Program-made: the position numbers and the translations under genes
NCBI GenBank assembly: GCA_018135685.1
Contig: JAENPR010001608.1
Coordinates: 62,001 to 126,000 of the forward strand
DNA: 64,000 bases
Source of the DNA: Themeda triandra
Taxonomy: Eukaryota; Streptophyta; Magnoliopsida; Poales; Poaceae
Reading direction: 5' to 3'
In this document: positions 32,658 to 43,761 of the stretch, in pieces
How the letters are laid out: the number at the start of each line of letters is the position of its first letter
Numbering within the stretch: position 1 is the stretch's first letter
Notes under the pieces: generated by a model
Database searches by the model: none
What the model was told of the DNA's origin: nothing
The model's input: the letters and a program-made list of their open reading frames with translations, nothing else

Positions 32658-34915
32658 GTGAATAGTCCTTCCTAAAATTCTTATGCACCGGCTAACCGAA
32701 ACAAATACGGAATTAAAACTATCGGTCTAGCCAAGGCTACACCCCACTAACTAAAGCTCTAGTAGCACCTTGTAAAAAATCCTAAACAAGAAGTAAGGTG
32801 CTAAACTAGCTAGTGCTCACCTAAACAATTCTAGCTTGTAAGGTCACACAAACCTAAGCAACTAGTACTTTGGGAAACCGGGGAGCACCTACACAATTCT
32901 AATGAGCAAGAGCACAAAGCCAAACCTAAGCTCACTAGATGCTCAAGGACAAGGCTACACAAGCTGAATCCAAGAGCGCAATTTACTTAACTACACAAGC
33001 TAAGCAAAACACTTACTCTACACAAGCAAGAAGGTGCTCAACTAACTACACAAACAAAAGAGCACAAGAGCAACTACTCAAGCTAAGCAAGAATATAGAA
33101 ATGTAAAACAAGCTTGAGTAGAGAAGATGCAAACCAACGCGAAGAGTGGACACACGAAGTCGCGGTGGTGGCGAATCACGGGCGTAGAGACCAACCACCT
33201 ACAAACAAGCTCAAGGGAGGTCGAAGCCTCACACACAAGCACAAGGAGGTCGAAGCCTCGACAATCACAAATCAACACACGATTTTCCCCTGGTTCACTT
33301 GGTCGCCACCAAGCTACGTCCAGTTGTGGCGATGCACCAACTTGGTGACGAGATGGCCGCTTAATTTGGCTCACTGCCAAAAACCCCTCCGGGGAGCCCC
33401 AACTCCAATCAACACAAGACCGGGATCCTCCAAGCCACGCTCAACTAGAGTAGCCAATTCGCGCACACACGGGGAAGGCTCAAGAACCCTCACTAATCCT
33501 CCTCCGAGCACCGCACAATCTCCACGGGTGCTACGACGGAGTCTCTTGCCACCAAGCCGTCTAGGAGGTGGCGATCTCCAAGAGTAACAAGCACACCGAC
33601 TTGCAACACGATCACCTAGTGCCACTCGATGCAAAACTCTCAATGCAACACACTAGAATCGCTCTCTCACTCGATTGTATGAACTCTATCAAGAACAAGT
33701 GAGTAGAGGGCTCTCCAAACACTCACAAGTATGGACACATAGTCCCTAAGGTACTCAGCCTCGTCCAAGGGCCGGCCACCCCTCTATTTATAGCCCCACA
33801 CGCGTCAGTAGGGTGCTCCGGACGCGTCCAACGCGTTGAAACTCCGCGACGTCGAAATCCGACCGTTGGGACGTCCGAACGCGTCCGACGCTATGCTCCG
33901 GACGCGTCCAACGCTCTCCGGACGCATCCAACGCTTCTCCGGATGCACCACAAAGACCCTGTTTGCGCAGCCCAACAACAGACGCTGAAATTGTGCTCTC
34001 CGGACGCGTCAGACGCTTAGCTCCGGACGCGTCCTTAGCTCCCGAGGGCAGCAGACCCCTTCGCATTCAACCGGGCATATCTCTTAGCTCCGAACTCCGT
34101 TTTCGATGATCTTGGATTCGTTAGGATCAAAGCAGTTTTCCAATCCAAGAACCACCAACTCTCTTTTCCAACACCGGAGTTCACCGAACCCTCTCCAACT
34201 TCTTCTCTTTTCTCAACTCCTTTGCAAATGTGCCAACACCACTAAGTGTACATCACCATGTGCATGTGTGTTAGCATTTTCACAATCATTTTCAAAGGAT
34301 TTTTCTCTTGTTCTCACAACGCCACTCGATCCTAGCATGTCGCAATGTTAGATCGCTCAAGTGGCACTAAATGACCGGGATGCAAACAAGTTTGCCCCTC
34401 TTGATAGTGCGGCTATCAATCCTAAATCCGGTCATCAACTTCTCTACACTCCTCATGACCCGTGAAATGAAATGCCCTAAGTCATACTTTCGCCTTGCGC
34501 ATTTCCATATCCACCGTCTTCCACCGAAGTGCCAATGCAACACATGCACCGACACGTTCTCAAGATGATATGATCCACTTCACAACATCATGCAACCTTC
34601 TCGGTCCATCGATCTTGACCTTGCTTGCTCTTCACCGCCTCATGGTCCATCGGAGCCAATTCTTGCCCGAGCTTCACCCTAACTAGGTCCATCGCTCCAC
34701 TGCCTCGACTTGTCCTTCACACACCCTCCGGTCTCAAGCCAAGCCTCATCTCAATCTTCACCATTGGTTACATGAGTCCATGTCATGTCACATATTCAAT
34801 GAAGCTCCTTCATCTCATATTCACCTATGGACTAAACCTTTGTGTATTCTCATGATCACACATTAGTCCACCTAAGTTGTCACTCAATTATCAAAATCAA
34901 ACAAGGGACCTTTCA
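32658..34915 (-). repeat. 3' LTR of the Copia-type element, larger part
   Basis: It continues the LTR after the nested element; the first 26 bp are at 24670-24695. It aligns with 40022-42313 nearly throughout, apart from a roughly 54-bp indel near 34113 versus 41490-41545. Confidence 0.88.
33800..34045. repeat. Tandem GGACGCGTCC-type repeats in the LTR
   Basis: About nine degenerate units of CTCCGGACGCGTCCAACGC, each centred on a palindrome. The same array is in the other LTR at 41185-41405. Dense CG palindromes in a promoter region are candidates for protein binding or methylation. Confidence 0.8.
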
Positions 34916-34929
34916 ATCTCCCCCTTTTT
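34916..34929 (-). promoter_or_regulatory. Polypurine tract of the Copia-type element
   Basis: The minus strand reads AAAAAGGGGGAGAT directly before TGAAAGGTC, the start of the 3' LTR. Confidence 0.85.
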
Positions 34930-37916
34930 GGTAATTGATGACAACTCTACAAAGATATGGAAATAAAGTTCATAAAGGACTTTATGCCACTTATCCAACA
35001 TTTAAGCTCAATGTTGTGATTTGGATAAGTGCCACAAAGTCAACTTGGTAGTGATAGCTCCCCCTACATGGGTGCTCAAATGGTTTGGTTTCAAGCTTGC
35101 ACACATGCATAGATATGGAAATTCTTGGGAGTTATCACTACTAAGTGATGCTAAGGCATAAAGAATAAACCTTTGAAGCGTGATACCAATCGGAGTTGCA
35201 CAATGAAGTTCATCCTTAGCATCATCATGGTTAGCTAGAAATCACTTGAAACAACACTAGAAACCTCGTGAGATCAACAATATAAGGAAGGTTCTAGTAC
35301 CACGAGAAAGGAACACAAGTGACTAGCTAAACCAACCTATGCATGCTAGTTATCAAATCATCAATCAAATTCTATGACTGGCATACACCACACAGGTATT
35401 GCATATTGAATATAAGAACAATGCAAATGCAAGCAAGTACATGAATATGCACATATCCAATGCAATCAATCAAGTTTATGAGCTTGCTCCCCTACTTGTG
35501 TGCTTTTCTTGTCCAAGACCTTTGATCCTCCTTGATTCTTCAATGTTGCTCTTCTTGGTCTATGTCCATCTTCTTCTCCCCTTTGTATGCATCTTGCATA
35601 TCTTTGTACCATTCTCTCCTCTTTGTCATCAAAGACCATAAAGGGTCCAAGACCACTTGTATGATACTTCATGTAAGACAAACTTCTTGATGCAAAGGAA
35701 TGGAGCTAGGGGTTGATGGTTGATTCTTGAATCTTCCTTTTGATGGACACACCATATGTTGGGATGACACTACTTGTAAACTTCACATGTAGTTCCATGA
35801 ACCCACTTGTCACTATGCATTGGGCACTCCCCCTTTGTCATAGCACTAAAGATACCACATGTGTAGGTCACTTGCAAGATCTTTGCCTCTAATAACAATG
35901 AAGTGGGGCTCCTCCCCCTATGACAAAGTTTGGGTCAAACCAAATGACAATCTTGAGCAAATCTTGATTTGATCACTTAAAGTTGAGGATCACTTGTGGA
36001 ACCACCTTGTTGGAATATGCATGAATACCACATTCTTGAACTAGATTGTTTTTCATGAGCTTTTTTTTCTCTTGAACTTGAACTAACTTGATTTGCACAT
36101 GAGCTTTTAAGTCCGGTTTGAACCAATGACAAGCTTCTTCACACCTCACTAGAAGGGTTATCTTGCCAATGTTGTACTTGTAGCTAATGTGCAATCCAAA
36201 GTAGATCAAGTACATGGGTTCACTAGCTCATGAACATGTTATATGTTACCACTAGAACAAGTAAGGCATAGAAACAATAGTGGCACCATATAAACATCAA
36301 AACCTTATGATTTTTCATGAATGCTCCTAGATATCATAACTATATGCACTAAACAAGTCCTTAGCAATATATATATGCATATGTCAATCAATGTCACCTT
36401 TGCTATCTTGGAGTAGAGGATAGTCATGAGATTCCAAATTAGCTCCTCAATAGCAATGTGAAGTCCATTCAATAGCTTGGTGAAGCCGATAGTTACCCAT
36501 GATGAATTCCATGCTTCACCCATATGAAGTGAGAACCACTCATGATCAAGTGCACTCTTGTTGTGGTTGGCTTGCATCTTCTCTTGATTTTTGCTTGTAT
36601 GAGAGAATACCACTAGTAATATCACTTGATTTGTCATGTATTGCTCTCTATTTTGGATGTTGCTTGCTTTCTTGATCAATCTTCTTGATATCTTCAACTA
36701 AGCATCATGAACCTCCTTAGATCATCACCTCCATGTCGGCCTTCCAAGCTCACTTGTCAATCCCATCTCCCCATGGGCGGCACACCTCCTCGATGGAGAG
36801 AAGTGATCTCACTAAGAACAATTCTTGACACTCAATTGAATTTTTCATTCATTTGATTGATCCTTGGACGTGATAAGATGAAGCATCTTGAGTTCTTCTT
36901 TAAGTCCTTTTCTTTCTTGCTCTTAAGCTTTATCTTGATCTTCAATAAACCAAACAAAGGTTTCTCAAACACTTGTAATCAAGATTCCAACTTGAGGACC
37001 TTTCAATGTGAGTGACACTAGAGATATCCGAGTTTGTCACTTTTCCCGGCAGATTCTGCAACCTTCAAAGATTAACTCATATTTCCCAATGTACAGCTCC
37101 AAATGCCATGAAATTTGGTCTAGATGAGCATCAATAAGTCTTTTTGCTGCTGTAAAAATTTAGCTTCATTGGCCTTCTAGATTGCTGCCAGAATTCACAT
37201 CTTCTCACACTGCTACATGCTGAAAACTGCTGCACTATAGCTGATAAGAACTACTCCAAAACTGTAGCAATCATTATCCAATCCTCATGAAATTTTCACA
37301 GCATATTGAATCATAAGCATAGAGCATGCATACCAAATTTCAAGCCATTTCAATAAGATTTGTTTCATCAAACTCAGACTTGATCGTAGCTAGCTCAGAT
37401 TTCAGAATTTGGACAGATATAAGCAATTGAGCTATGGTTCTTCAAAAGTGACTCAAACTTGATGTAAACTTATTTGAACATCATCACAAGACATATATGG
37501 AGTCAAACTACTCACTAAAAGTCATCTTGTGATCATATTCATCCAAATTAACTCAAATTTGAATACTAGGCATTGAATCCATTCAAACATCTCATAGCAA
37601 GCAACTAATGCATATATATCCAATTCAATCAACTCATATGCATCCAAATGAATGTGATCAACAAAAGATATACCTTGGTAGCACATGATCATCCAATAGC
37701 AAGCTTCCACACAATTCAATTGCAAGCCATCACATATGACAATTTATCACCACAACTTGAATCATGCACTTGTATATTGTAGCACTTGGACTTCACTTGT
37801 CATGGCTTGGCATTGGGATAAGAATAACACTAAGCTCCAATACTTGATTCATTCACATGATGAAGAATATGAACTCAATTGAATCAAATCTCCCATGCCA
37901 TGGTACCTATAAACAT
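34930..37916. other. Non-coding interior of the Copia-type element
   Basis: About 3 kb between gag and the 3' LTR (minus orientation) where pol would normally lie. I find only short frames and no protease, integrase or RT motif. The text is AT-rich with repeated cttgatttga and acttgtag words. Confidence 0.7.
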
Positions 37917-39940
37917 TCATCCACTTTTTGATGGTACCCAAACTAGTTTGGGTCCTCTCAAGTTAGGAGCAACATACTTAGGCAAAGCCTTAGTATGAGT
38001 AGCGGGATGTTTTGCAATAGCAACCGATGAGGTACCATTACCATCCTTTCTAAGCACATCATTATCTTCAATTGACATGGGCTTAGAAGTTTTACCTAGG
38101 GGACATGAATGAGCCATGTGTCCCTTTCCCGGCATGAATAGCATCTTCTCTTTGGTTGAGCCTTTTCTTCATTGCCCTTGTGATGCTCTTCATTGCCTTG
38201 CCTCTCATAAGTTCCTTGATCCTTCTTCTCAAGCTTGTTGGAACACTTTGAGGCAAAGTGTCCCATATCTCCACACTTGAAGCACTTGATGTGAGCATGA
38301 GTTTTCTTCTCTTGCATCTTGCTCATCATCATCTTGGCATCTTGGATATAAGTTGGATGCCTTGCTCTACCACCTCTTCTTGTCTTCTTCTTCATCTTCA
38401 AGTCATCAACCTTGGCTTCATGGTTGATCTTGACTTGATCTTGAGGTGACTTCTCTTGCTCAACTTGTGGCTTAGGTTGAGGCTTCTCTTGTTGCTTCAC
38501 CAATTGCTTGGTTGGGCACATTGAGGTGAGGTGACCCCGAATGTGACACTTGAAGCACTTGACATGCTTGAGCCTCTCTTCTTTTTTCTTCAACTTGAGC
38601 TTCTCTTGATTTGGGCAAGCATATGCAAGGTGTCCCTTTTCATGGCATTGATAGCACATGAAATGGGACAACTTCATCTTCTCTTGCCTCTTAAGCTCTC
38701 TAGCCACTTTTCTTCCTCCCTTGGTCAACTTCTTCTTGATGAAGCCAAGTCCACTCTTGTCATTGAGGCTTCTTGGATTCTTTACTATTTGCTCAAAGAG
38801 GACCTTGGAGTTGTAGCACCTCTCTAACTTATTACTCAAGTTCTCCACCTTCTTTTTGAGCTCATTGTTCTCCTTCAAAAGGTTAGTCTCATAAGACATA
38901 GAAGTAGAACAAGAGTCTATATGTGAAGAACATAGCAAAGACAATAAATCATCACAAGAGGTGGATACATGCTTCTTGCCTACATCACAAGGGTTAGTAA
39001 TATGAGATTGATCATTTGACTCAAGTGATGAGCTCTCACTAGTTTTAGTTTCTCCATTGGAAAACTTTTTAGTGAGAAAAGCATGTTCTTGTACCAAATT
39101 ATCATGAGCAACACTAAGTTCCTCATGAGCCAATTTTAGCACATCATGTGAACAAGTAGTAACATAAAGTAGATGCTCTTGTTGTTCACATGTGTTTTTT
39201 AGAAAAGAGTTTTCTTTCTCCAATTGGCTTGTTTTAGCAAACTCCTTTTCTAAAGCTCTTGACAACTTAAACACAAGCTCAAGACTTGGATCATCACAAT
39301 CAAAGATCACATTGCCAATCTTTACCTTGCGGTCACCATGTGACATGTAGCAATGTGATGAAATCGGTGAGCTTGTAGTAGAGTCATCACCCTCATATGC
39401 ATCATCAAGTGAGCTTGTAGTAGAATCTTCATTTGCTTCACTTGAGGCATCATCATCATCATCATCATCAAGTGAACTTGTGGTAGGAAGTTCATCATCT
39501 TCACTTGACCTTGAGGTGGAGCAATCCTCCACAACAACCTTGTTGTGGTCATGCTCAACATCCTCAAGTGGCATCACCTCGGACTTCTCCACCTTGAACT
39601 TTCCATCATCCCATGTGGAGGCATCACCATAGGTGTGCTTGATGGATTCCCACATCACATGAGCGGAGACACTAGAATCCACCTTCTCATACACGTCAAA
39701 GCTCAAAGCATCATATAAGTACAATAAAGCACTTGAATCAAGATCAAAGAGAGCCTTTTGAGCTTTGGTGAGGTTCTTGTGATCCATGGCGACATTGATC
39801 CCACTAGCGATCACCCACCACACCTTAGATCCCGAGGCACGAAAGTGATCAAGCATATGGTGTTTTCACCGTGCAAAATTTATGCCATCAAAAGTGTGCG
39901 TGTCATAAGAGCACTCAACATCTATCCCTCTAGTTGCCAT
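37917..39940 (-). pseudogene. Copia-type gag with four zinc knuckles, two breaks
   Basis: The frame opens at ATG 39940, 55 bases inside the LTR, and meets an in-frame TGA at 39857-39859 where Trp would be usual. It then stays open to about 38135 (586 residues from the next Met). The N-terminal gag/UBN2-type region includes KALFDLDSSALLYLYDAL and VMWESIKHTYGD. An acidic Ser/Asp linker and a coiled-coil region follow (ENNELKKKVENLSNKLE, about residue 330). CCHC knuckles read CYQCHEKGHLAYAC, CFKCHIRGHLTSMC and CFKCGDMGHFASKC. A fourth is cut by a frameshift near 38135 and finishes in another frame that ends at 37917. The product would coat element RNA; with no pol it needs a helper. Confidence 0.85.
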
Positions 39941-39975
39941 CCTCTTGGGTCGGTGAAGACCACTAAAATGAGAGA

Positions 39976-39993
39976 CACGAAGCTCCGATACCA
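39976..39993 (-). promoter_or_regulatory. Primer binding site, initiator-Met tRNA type
   Basis: The minus strand reads TGGTATCGGAGCTTCGTG immediately inside the LTR, one change from the plant consensus TGGTATCAGAGC over its first 12 bases. Confidence 0.85.
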
Positions 39994-39995
39994 CG

Positions 39996-42313
39996 TGTAG
40001 GGTCGAGACGGACTAGAGGGGGTGAATAGTCCTTCCTAAAATTCTTACGCACCAGCCTAACCAAAACAAATACGGAATTAAAACTATCGGTCTAGCCAAG
40101 GCTACACCCCACTAACTAAAGCTCTAGTAGCACCTTGTAAAAAATCCTAAACAAGAAGCAAGGTGCTAAACTAGCTAGTGCTCACCTAAACAATTCTAGC
40201 TTGTAAGGTCACATAAACCTAAGCAACTAGTACTTTGGGAAACCGGGGAGCACCTACACAATTCTAATGAGCAAGAGCACAAAGCCAAACCTAAGCTCAC
40301 TAGATGCTCAAGGACAAGGCTACACAAGCCAAACCCAAGAGCGCAATTTACTTAACTACACAAGCTAAGCAAAACACTTACTCTACACAAGCAAGAAGGT
40401 GCTCAACTAACTACACAAACAAAAGAGCACAAGAGCAACTACTCAAGCTAAGCAAGAATATAGAAATGTAAAACAAGCTTGAGTAGAGAGGATGCAAACC
40501 AACGCGAAGAGTGGACACACGAAGTCGCGGTGGTGGCGAATCACGGGGCGTAGAGACCAACCACCTACAAACAAGCTCAAGGGAGGTCGAAGCCTCACAC
40601 ACAAGCACAAGGAGGTCGAAGCCTCGACAATCACAAATCAACACACGATTTTCCCCTGGTTCACTTGGTCGCCACCAAGCTACGTCCAGTTGTGGCGATG
40701 CACCAACTTGGTGACGAGATGGCCGCTCAATTTGGCTCACTGCCAAAAACCCCTCCGGGGAGCCCCAACTCCAATCAACACAAGACCGGGATCCTCCAAG
40801 CCACGCTCAACTAGAGTAGTCAATTCGCGCACACACGGGGAAGGCTCAAGAACCCCTCACTAATCCTCCTCCGGAGCACCGCACAATCTCCACGGGTGCT
40901 ACGACGGAGTCTCTTGCCACCAAGCCGTCTAGGAGGTGGCGATCTCCAAGAGTAACAAGCACACCGACTTGCAACACGATCACCTAGTGCCACTCGATGC
41001 AAAACTCTCAATGCAACGCACTAGAATCGCTCTCTCACTCGATTGTATGAACTCTATCAAGAACAAGTGAGTAGAGAGGCTCTCCAAACACTCACAAGTA
41101 TGGACACATAGTCCCTAAGGTACTCAGCCTCGTCCAAGGGCCGGCCACCCCTCTATTTATAGCCCCACACGCGTCAGTAGGGTGCTCCGAACGTGTCCAA
41201 CGCGTTGAAACTCCGCGACATCGAAATCCGACCGTTGGGACGTCCGAACGCGTCCGACGCTATGCTCGGACGCGTCCAACGCTCTCCGGACGCATCCAAC
41301 GCTTCTCCGGACGCACCACAAAGACCCCGTTTGCGCAGCCCAACAACAGACGCTGAAATTGTGCTCTCCGGACGCGTCAGACGCTTAGCTCCGGACGCGT
41401 CCGTAGCTCCCGAGGGCAGCAGACCCCTTCGCATTCAACCGGGCATATCTCTTAGCTCCGAACTCCGTTTTCGATGATCTTGGATTCGTTGAAAAGCTTA
41501 TTCAGAGGACTAAACAACCATCATGTCCTCTTGATCCAGAACACTAAGGATCAAAACAGTTTTCCAATCGAAGAACTACCAACTCTCTTTTCCAACACCT
41601 TCTCCAACTTCTTCTCTTTTCTCAACTCCTTTGCAAATGTGCCAACACCACCAAGTGTATATCACCAGGTGCATGTGTGTTAGCATTTTCACAATTATTT
41701 TCAAAGGATTTTCACTTAATCTCACAACGCCACTCGATCCTAGCATGTCGCAATGTTAGATCGCTCAAGTGGCACTGGATGACCGATATGCAAACAAGTT
41801 TGCCCCTCTTGATAGTACGGCTATCAATCCTAAATCCGGTCATCAACTTCTCTACACTCCTCATGACCCGTGAAATGAAATGCCCTAAGTCATACTTTCG
41901 CCTTGCGCATTTCCATATCCACCGTCTTCCACCGAAGTGCCAATGCAACACATGCACCGACACGTTCTCAAGATGATATGATCCACTTCACATCATCATG
42001 CAACCTTCTCGGTCCATCGATCTTGACCTTGCTTGCTCTTCACCGCCTCATGGTCCATCGGAGCCAAGTCTTGCCCGAGCTTCACCTCACTAGGTCCATC
42101 GCTCCACCCTCCTTCACACATCCTCCAGGTCTCGAGCCAAGCCTCATCTCAATCTTCACCATTGGTTACATGACTTCATGTCATGTCACATATTCAATGA
42201 AGCTCCTTCATCTCATATTCACCTATGGACTAAACCTCTTTGTATTCTCATGATCACACATTAGTCCACCTAAATTGTCACTCAATTATCAAAACCAAAC
42301 AAGTGACCTTTCA
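39996..42313 (-). repeat. 5' LTR of the Copia-type element (minus orientation)
   Basis: On the plus strand it reads TGTAGGGTCGAGACGG at 39996 to GACCTTTCA at 42313. It contains an array of GGACGCGTCC-type repeats (about 41185-41405) and a minus-strand TATAAATA (41154-41161). Confidence 0.88.
41154..41161 (-). promoter_or_regulatory. Putative TATA box in the Copia-type 5' LTR
   Basis: TATAAATA on the minus strand inside the LTR, oriented towards gag. The same motif is at 33785-33792 in the other LTR. Confidence 0.6.
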
Positions 42314-42318
42314 ATGGG
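42314..42318 (+). repeat. Target duplication, right (Copia-type)
   Basis: ATGGG, matched at 24665-24669. Confidence 0.8.
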
Positions 42319-43040
42319 GCGCGGAGGGGGTCCTCAACGTGCAAGGGTCCATTGTCGTTGGGTCCTCGTCCGCTAGTAGGGCGGCCACCATTGTCGGGGC
42401 CTCATCCCGGAGCTCCTCCCAGGATCGAAGGGCGGGAGCCGGTCGCCACCGGCCGCGGATCGAGCCCCGGGTGGGCAGCCTCATCGAGCAGCTCGATGAC
42501 GAACGCCGTGGCACGTAGCTCCTCCAAGATCCGATCGAAGGAGACAACCTGAGCGGGAGGGCCATCGCCGTGCACATCGCCTCCGCAAGCGGGTCGTGCT
42601 CGGGGAGGCACCGTGCGGCGCCCACACGATGGGGGTCGACGGCGCCTAAGCAGCCCTAGTCGGTAGAGCGTCGAAAGCGGATGCCGCTGATGCTGTCCGT
42701 GCGGACTCGGTCAACGGCCCGTGGTGCCTCCGCTCGCCATCGCCTCCGCAACCGCGATCGTCGGTGGCGGGGGCAGTGGTCTTGGACATGGCTCCACCAA
42801 GGTCGGTGGTGCCGGTCATGGCCCCACCAAGGACGCGCGAACCACCGAGATCCGCCGGCGCATCGGAGCGACCGGAGGCACGAATGCCCGAGCTCCGAGA
42901 GTCAAGCGCCTTGGCTGCTTGCAGTCGCGCGCAACGTGACAAAAACCCCTGCACCGCGTCGGGTAGACACGCGGTGCGCGGAGGAGAGGCAATTAAGGCA
43001 CTTTGCCGTGGAGATCGGCCGGAATGTGCCTCGGAGGTCG
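42314..43040 (-). pseudogene. Upstream part of the same LINE-type gag-like pseudogene
   Basis: The minus strand near 43000 encodes KCLNCLSSAHRVSTRRG, a zinc-knuckle-like motif in which the last Cys position reads Arg. Further down, a frame with FDRILEELRATAFVIELLDE lies at about 42540-42480. Several frame changes occur. The retrotransposon target duplication (ATGGG) joins this piece to the one ending at 24669. Confidence 0.5.
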
Positions 43041-43746
43041 ACGACTCGCCGGCTGGCCCCTCAGTGCTGACCCTGGTAGGTATACATATACTAGCTTCTT
43101 TAATTAGAATTAACATTTGAAACATATACGATGTTTTTCAGTGCATATATATGGTAGGTAAACATTAATCCATTAATTAATTAATAATGGAGGAATTGTT
43201 AATTAATACTAGCTACTAACCGCGCTGCACCAATCACGGCAACGGTGTTGCTGGTCCTGACGACAAGACGTGACCCCGAAGCCGAACCTTCGAGAAAGCG
43301 ACACTCCCTCGCCGCCGTAATATCCTCTGTTCGTCCTGAGGCCTCCTCTCTGCCCACTCAACGCCTAACCAATCGATCGCCGTCGCAGTGGCAGGCGCAC
43401 GCACCGCACCCCGCAACCCCTCTTCTCCGCCACAAGACCCGTAACATGCATGGCGTGGTCAATGCAAGGCCGCCTTCTATGCTGAATGCGTTCCGTCGCC
43501 ATCCTGCGTGCCTACGTCCGCCGGGACGTGGCATCCGGCGGGCGACGGCGACCGGGGGCGCTCGACCGCGCAGCCACTGGTGCCGTGCCAAATCCAGATT
43601 TGGCACTTGGCAGTAGCCTACTGCTAGCAGAGGTCGCGTTCTCGGTCGTCTGGTGTCCAGTCCTAGGAGGCTACTACTGACCGTGCGTGATGGCAGGACG
43701 ACAAGACAGACATGCCAATATGGGTGCCACCAACAGCGGCCGCATC
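43041..43746. other. Region between the gag-like pseudogene and the L1-like insertion
   Basis: An AT-rich part (43075-43210) with a TTAATTAATTAATTAAT run, then GC-rich text (43215-43700) with short overlapping frames on both strands. No recognisable domain. It may belong to the same LINE-related pseudogene. Confidence 0.35.
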
Positions 43747-43761
43747 AACATGTTGTCCGAT
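43747..43761 (+). repeat. 15-bp target duplication, left (L1-like)
   Basis: AACATGTTGTCCGAT, matched at 45558-45572. Confidence 0.85.

Larger units (their letters stand above)
24670..42313 (-). mobile_element. Copia-type gag-only LTR retrotransposon (TR-GAG-like, SIRE/Maximus type), carrying a nested insertion
   Basis: In minus orientation the 5' LTR is 39996-42313 (2318 bp). The 3' LTR is 24670-24695 plus 32658-34915, cut by a younger gypsy element. Ends are TG...CA and the target duplication is ATGGG (24665-24669 and 42314-42318). The primer site is tRNA-Met type and the polypurine tract is AAAAAGGGGGAGAT. Without the nested insert the element is about 9.7 kb. The only coding region is gag; no protease, integrase or RT motif was found. 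Very long LTRs plus a multi-knuckle gag fit the SIRE/Maximus lineage, and gag-only elements with terminal repeats are known in plants as TR-GAGs. Confidence 0.88.

Noticed and set aside
33114..33587. 157-residue frame in the Copia LTR (copy at 40492-40863)
   Set aside because: Present in both LTRs, with frame differences between the copies; no domain.
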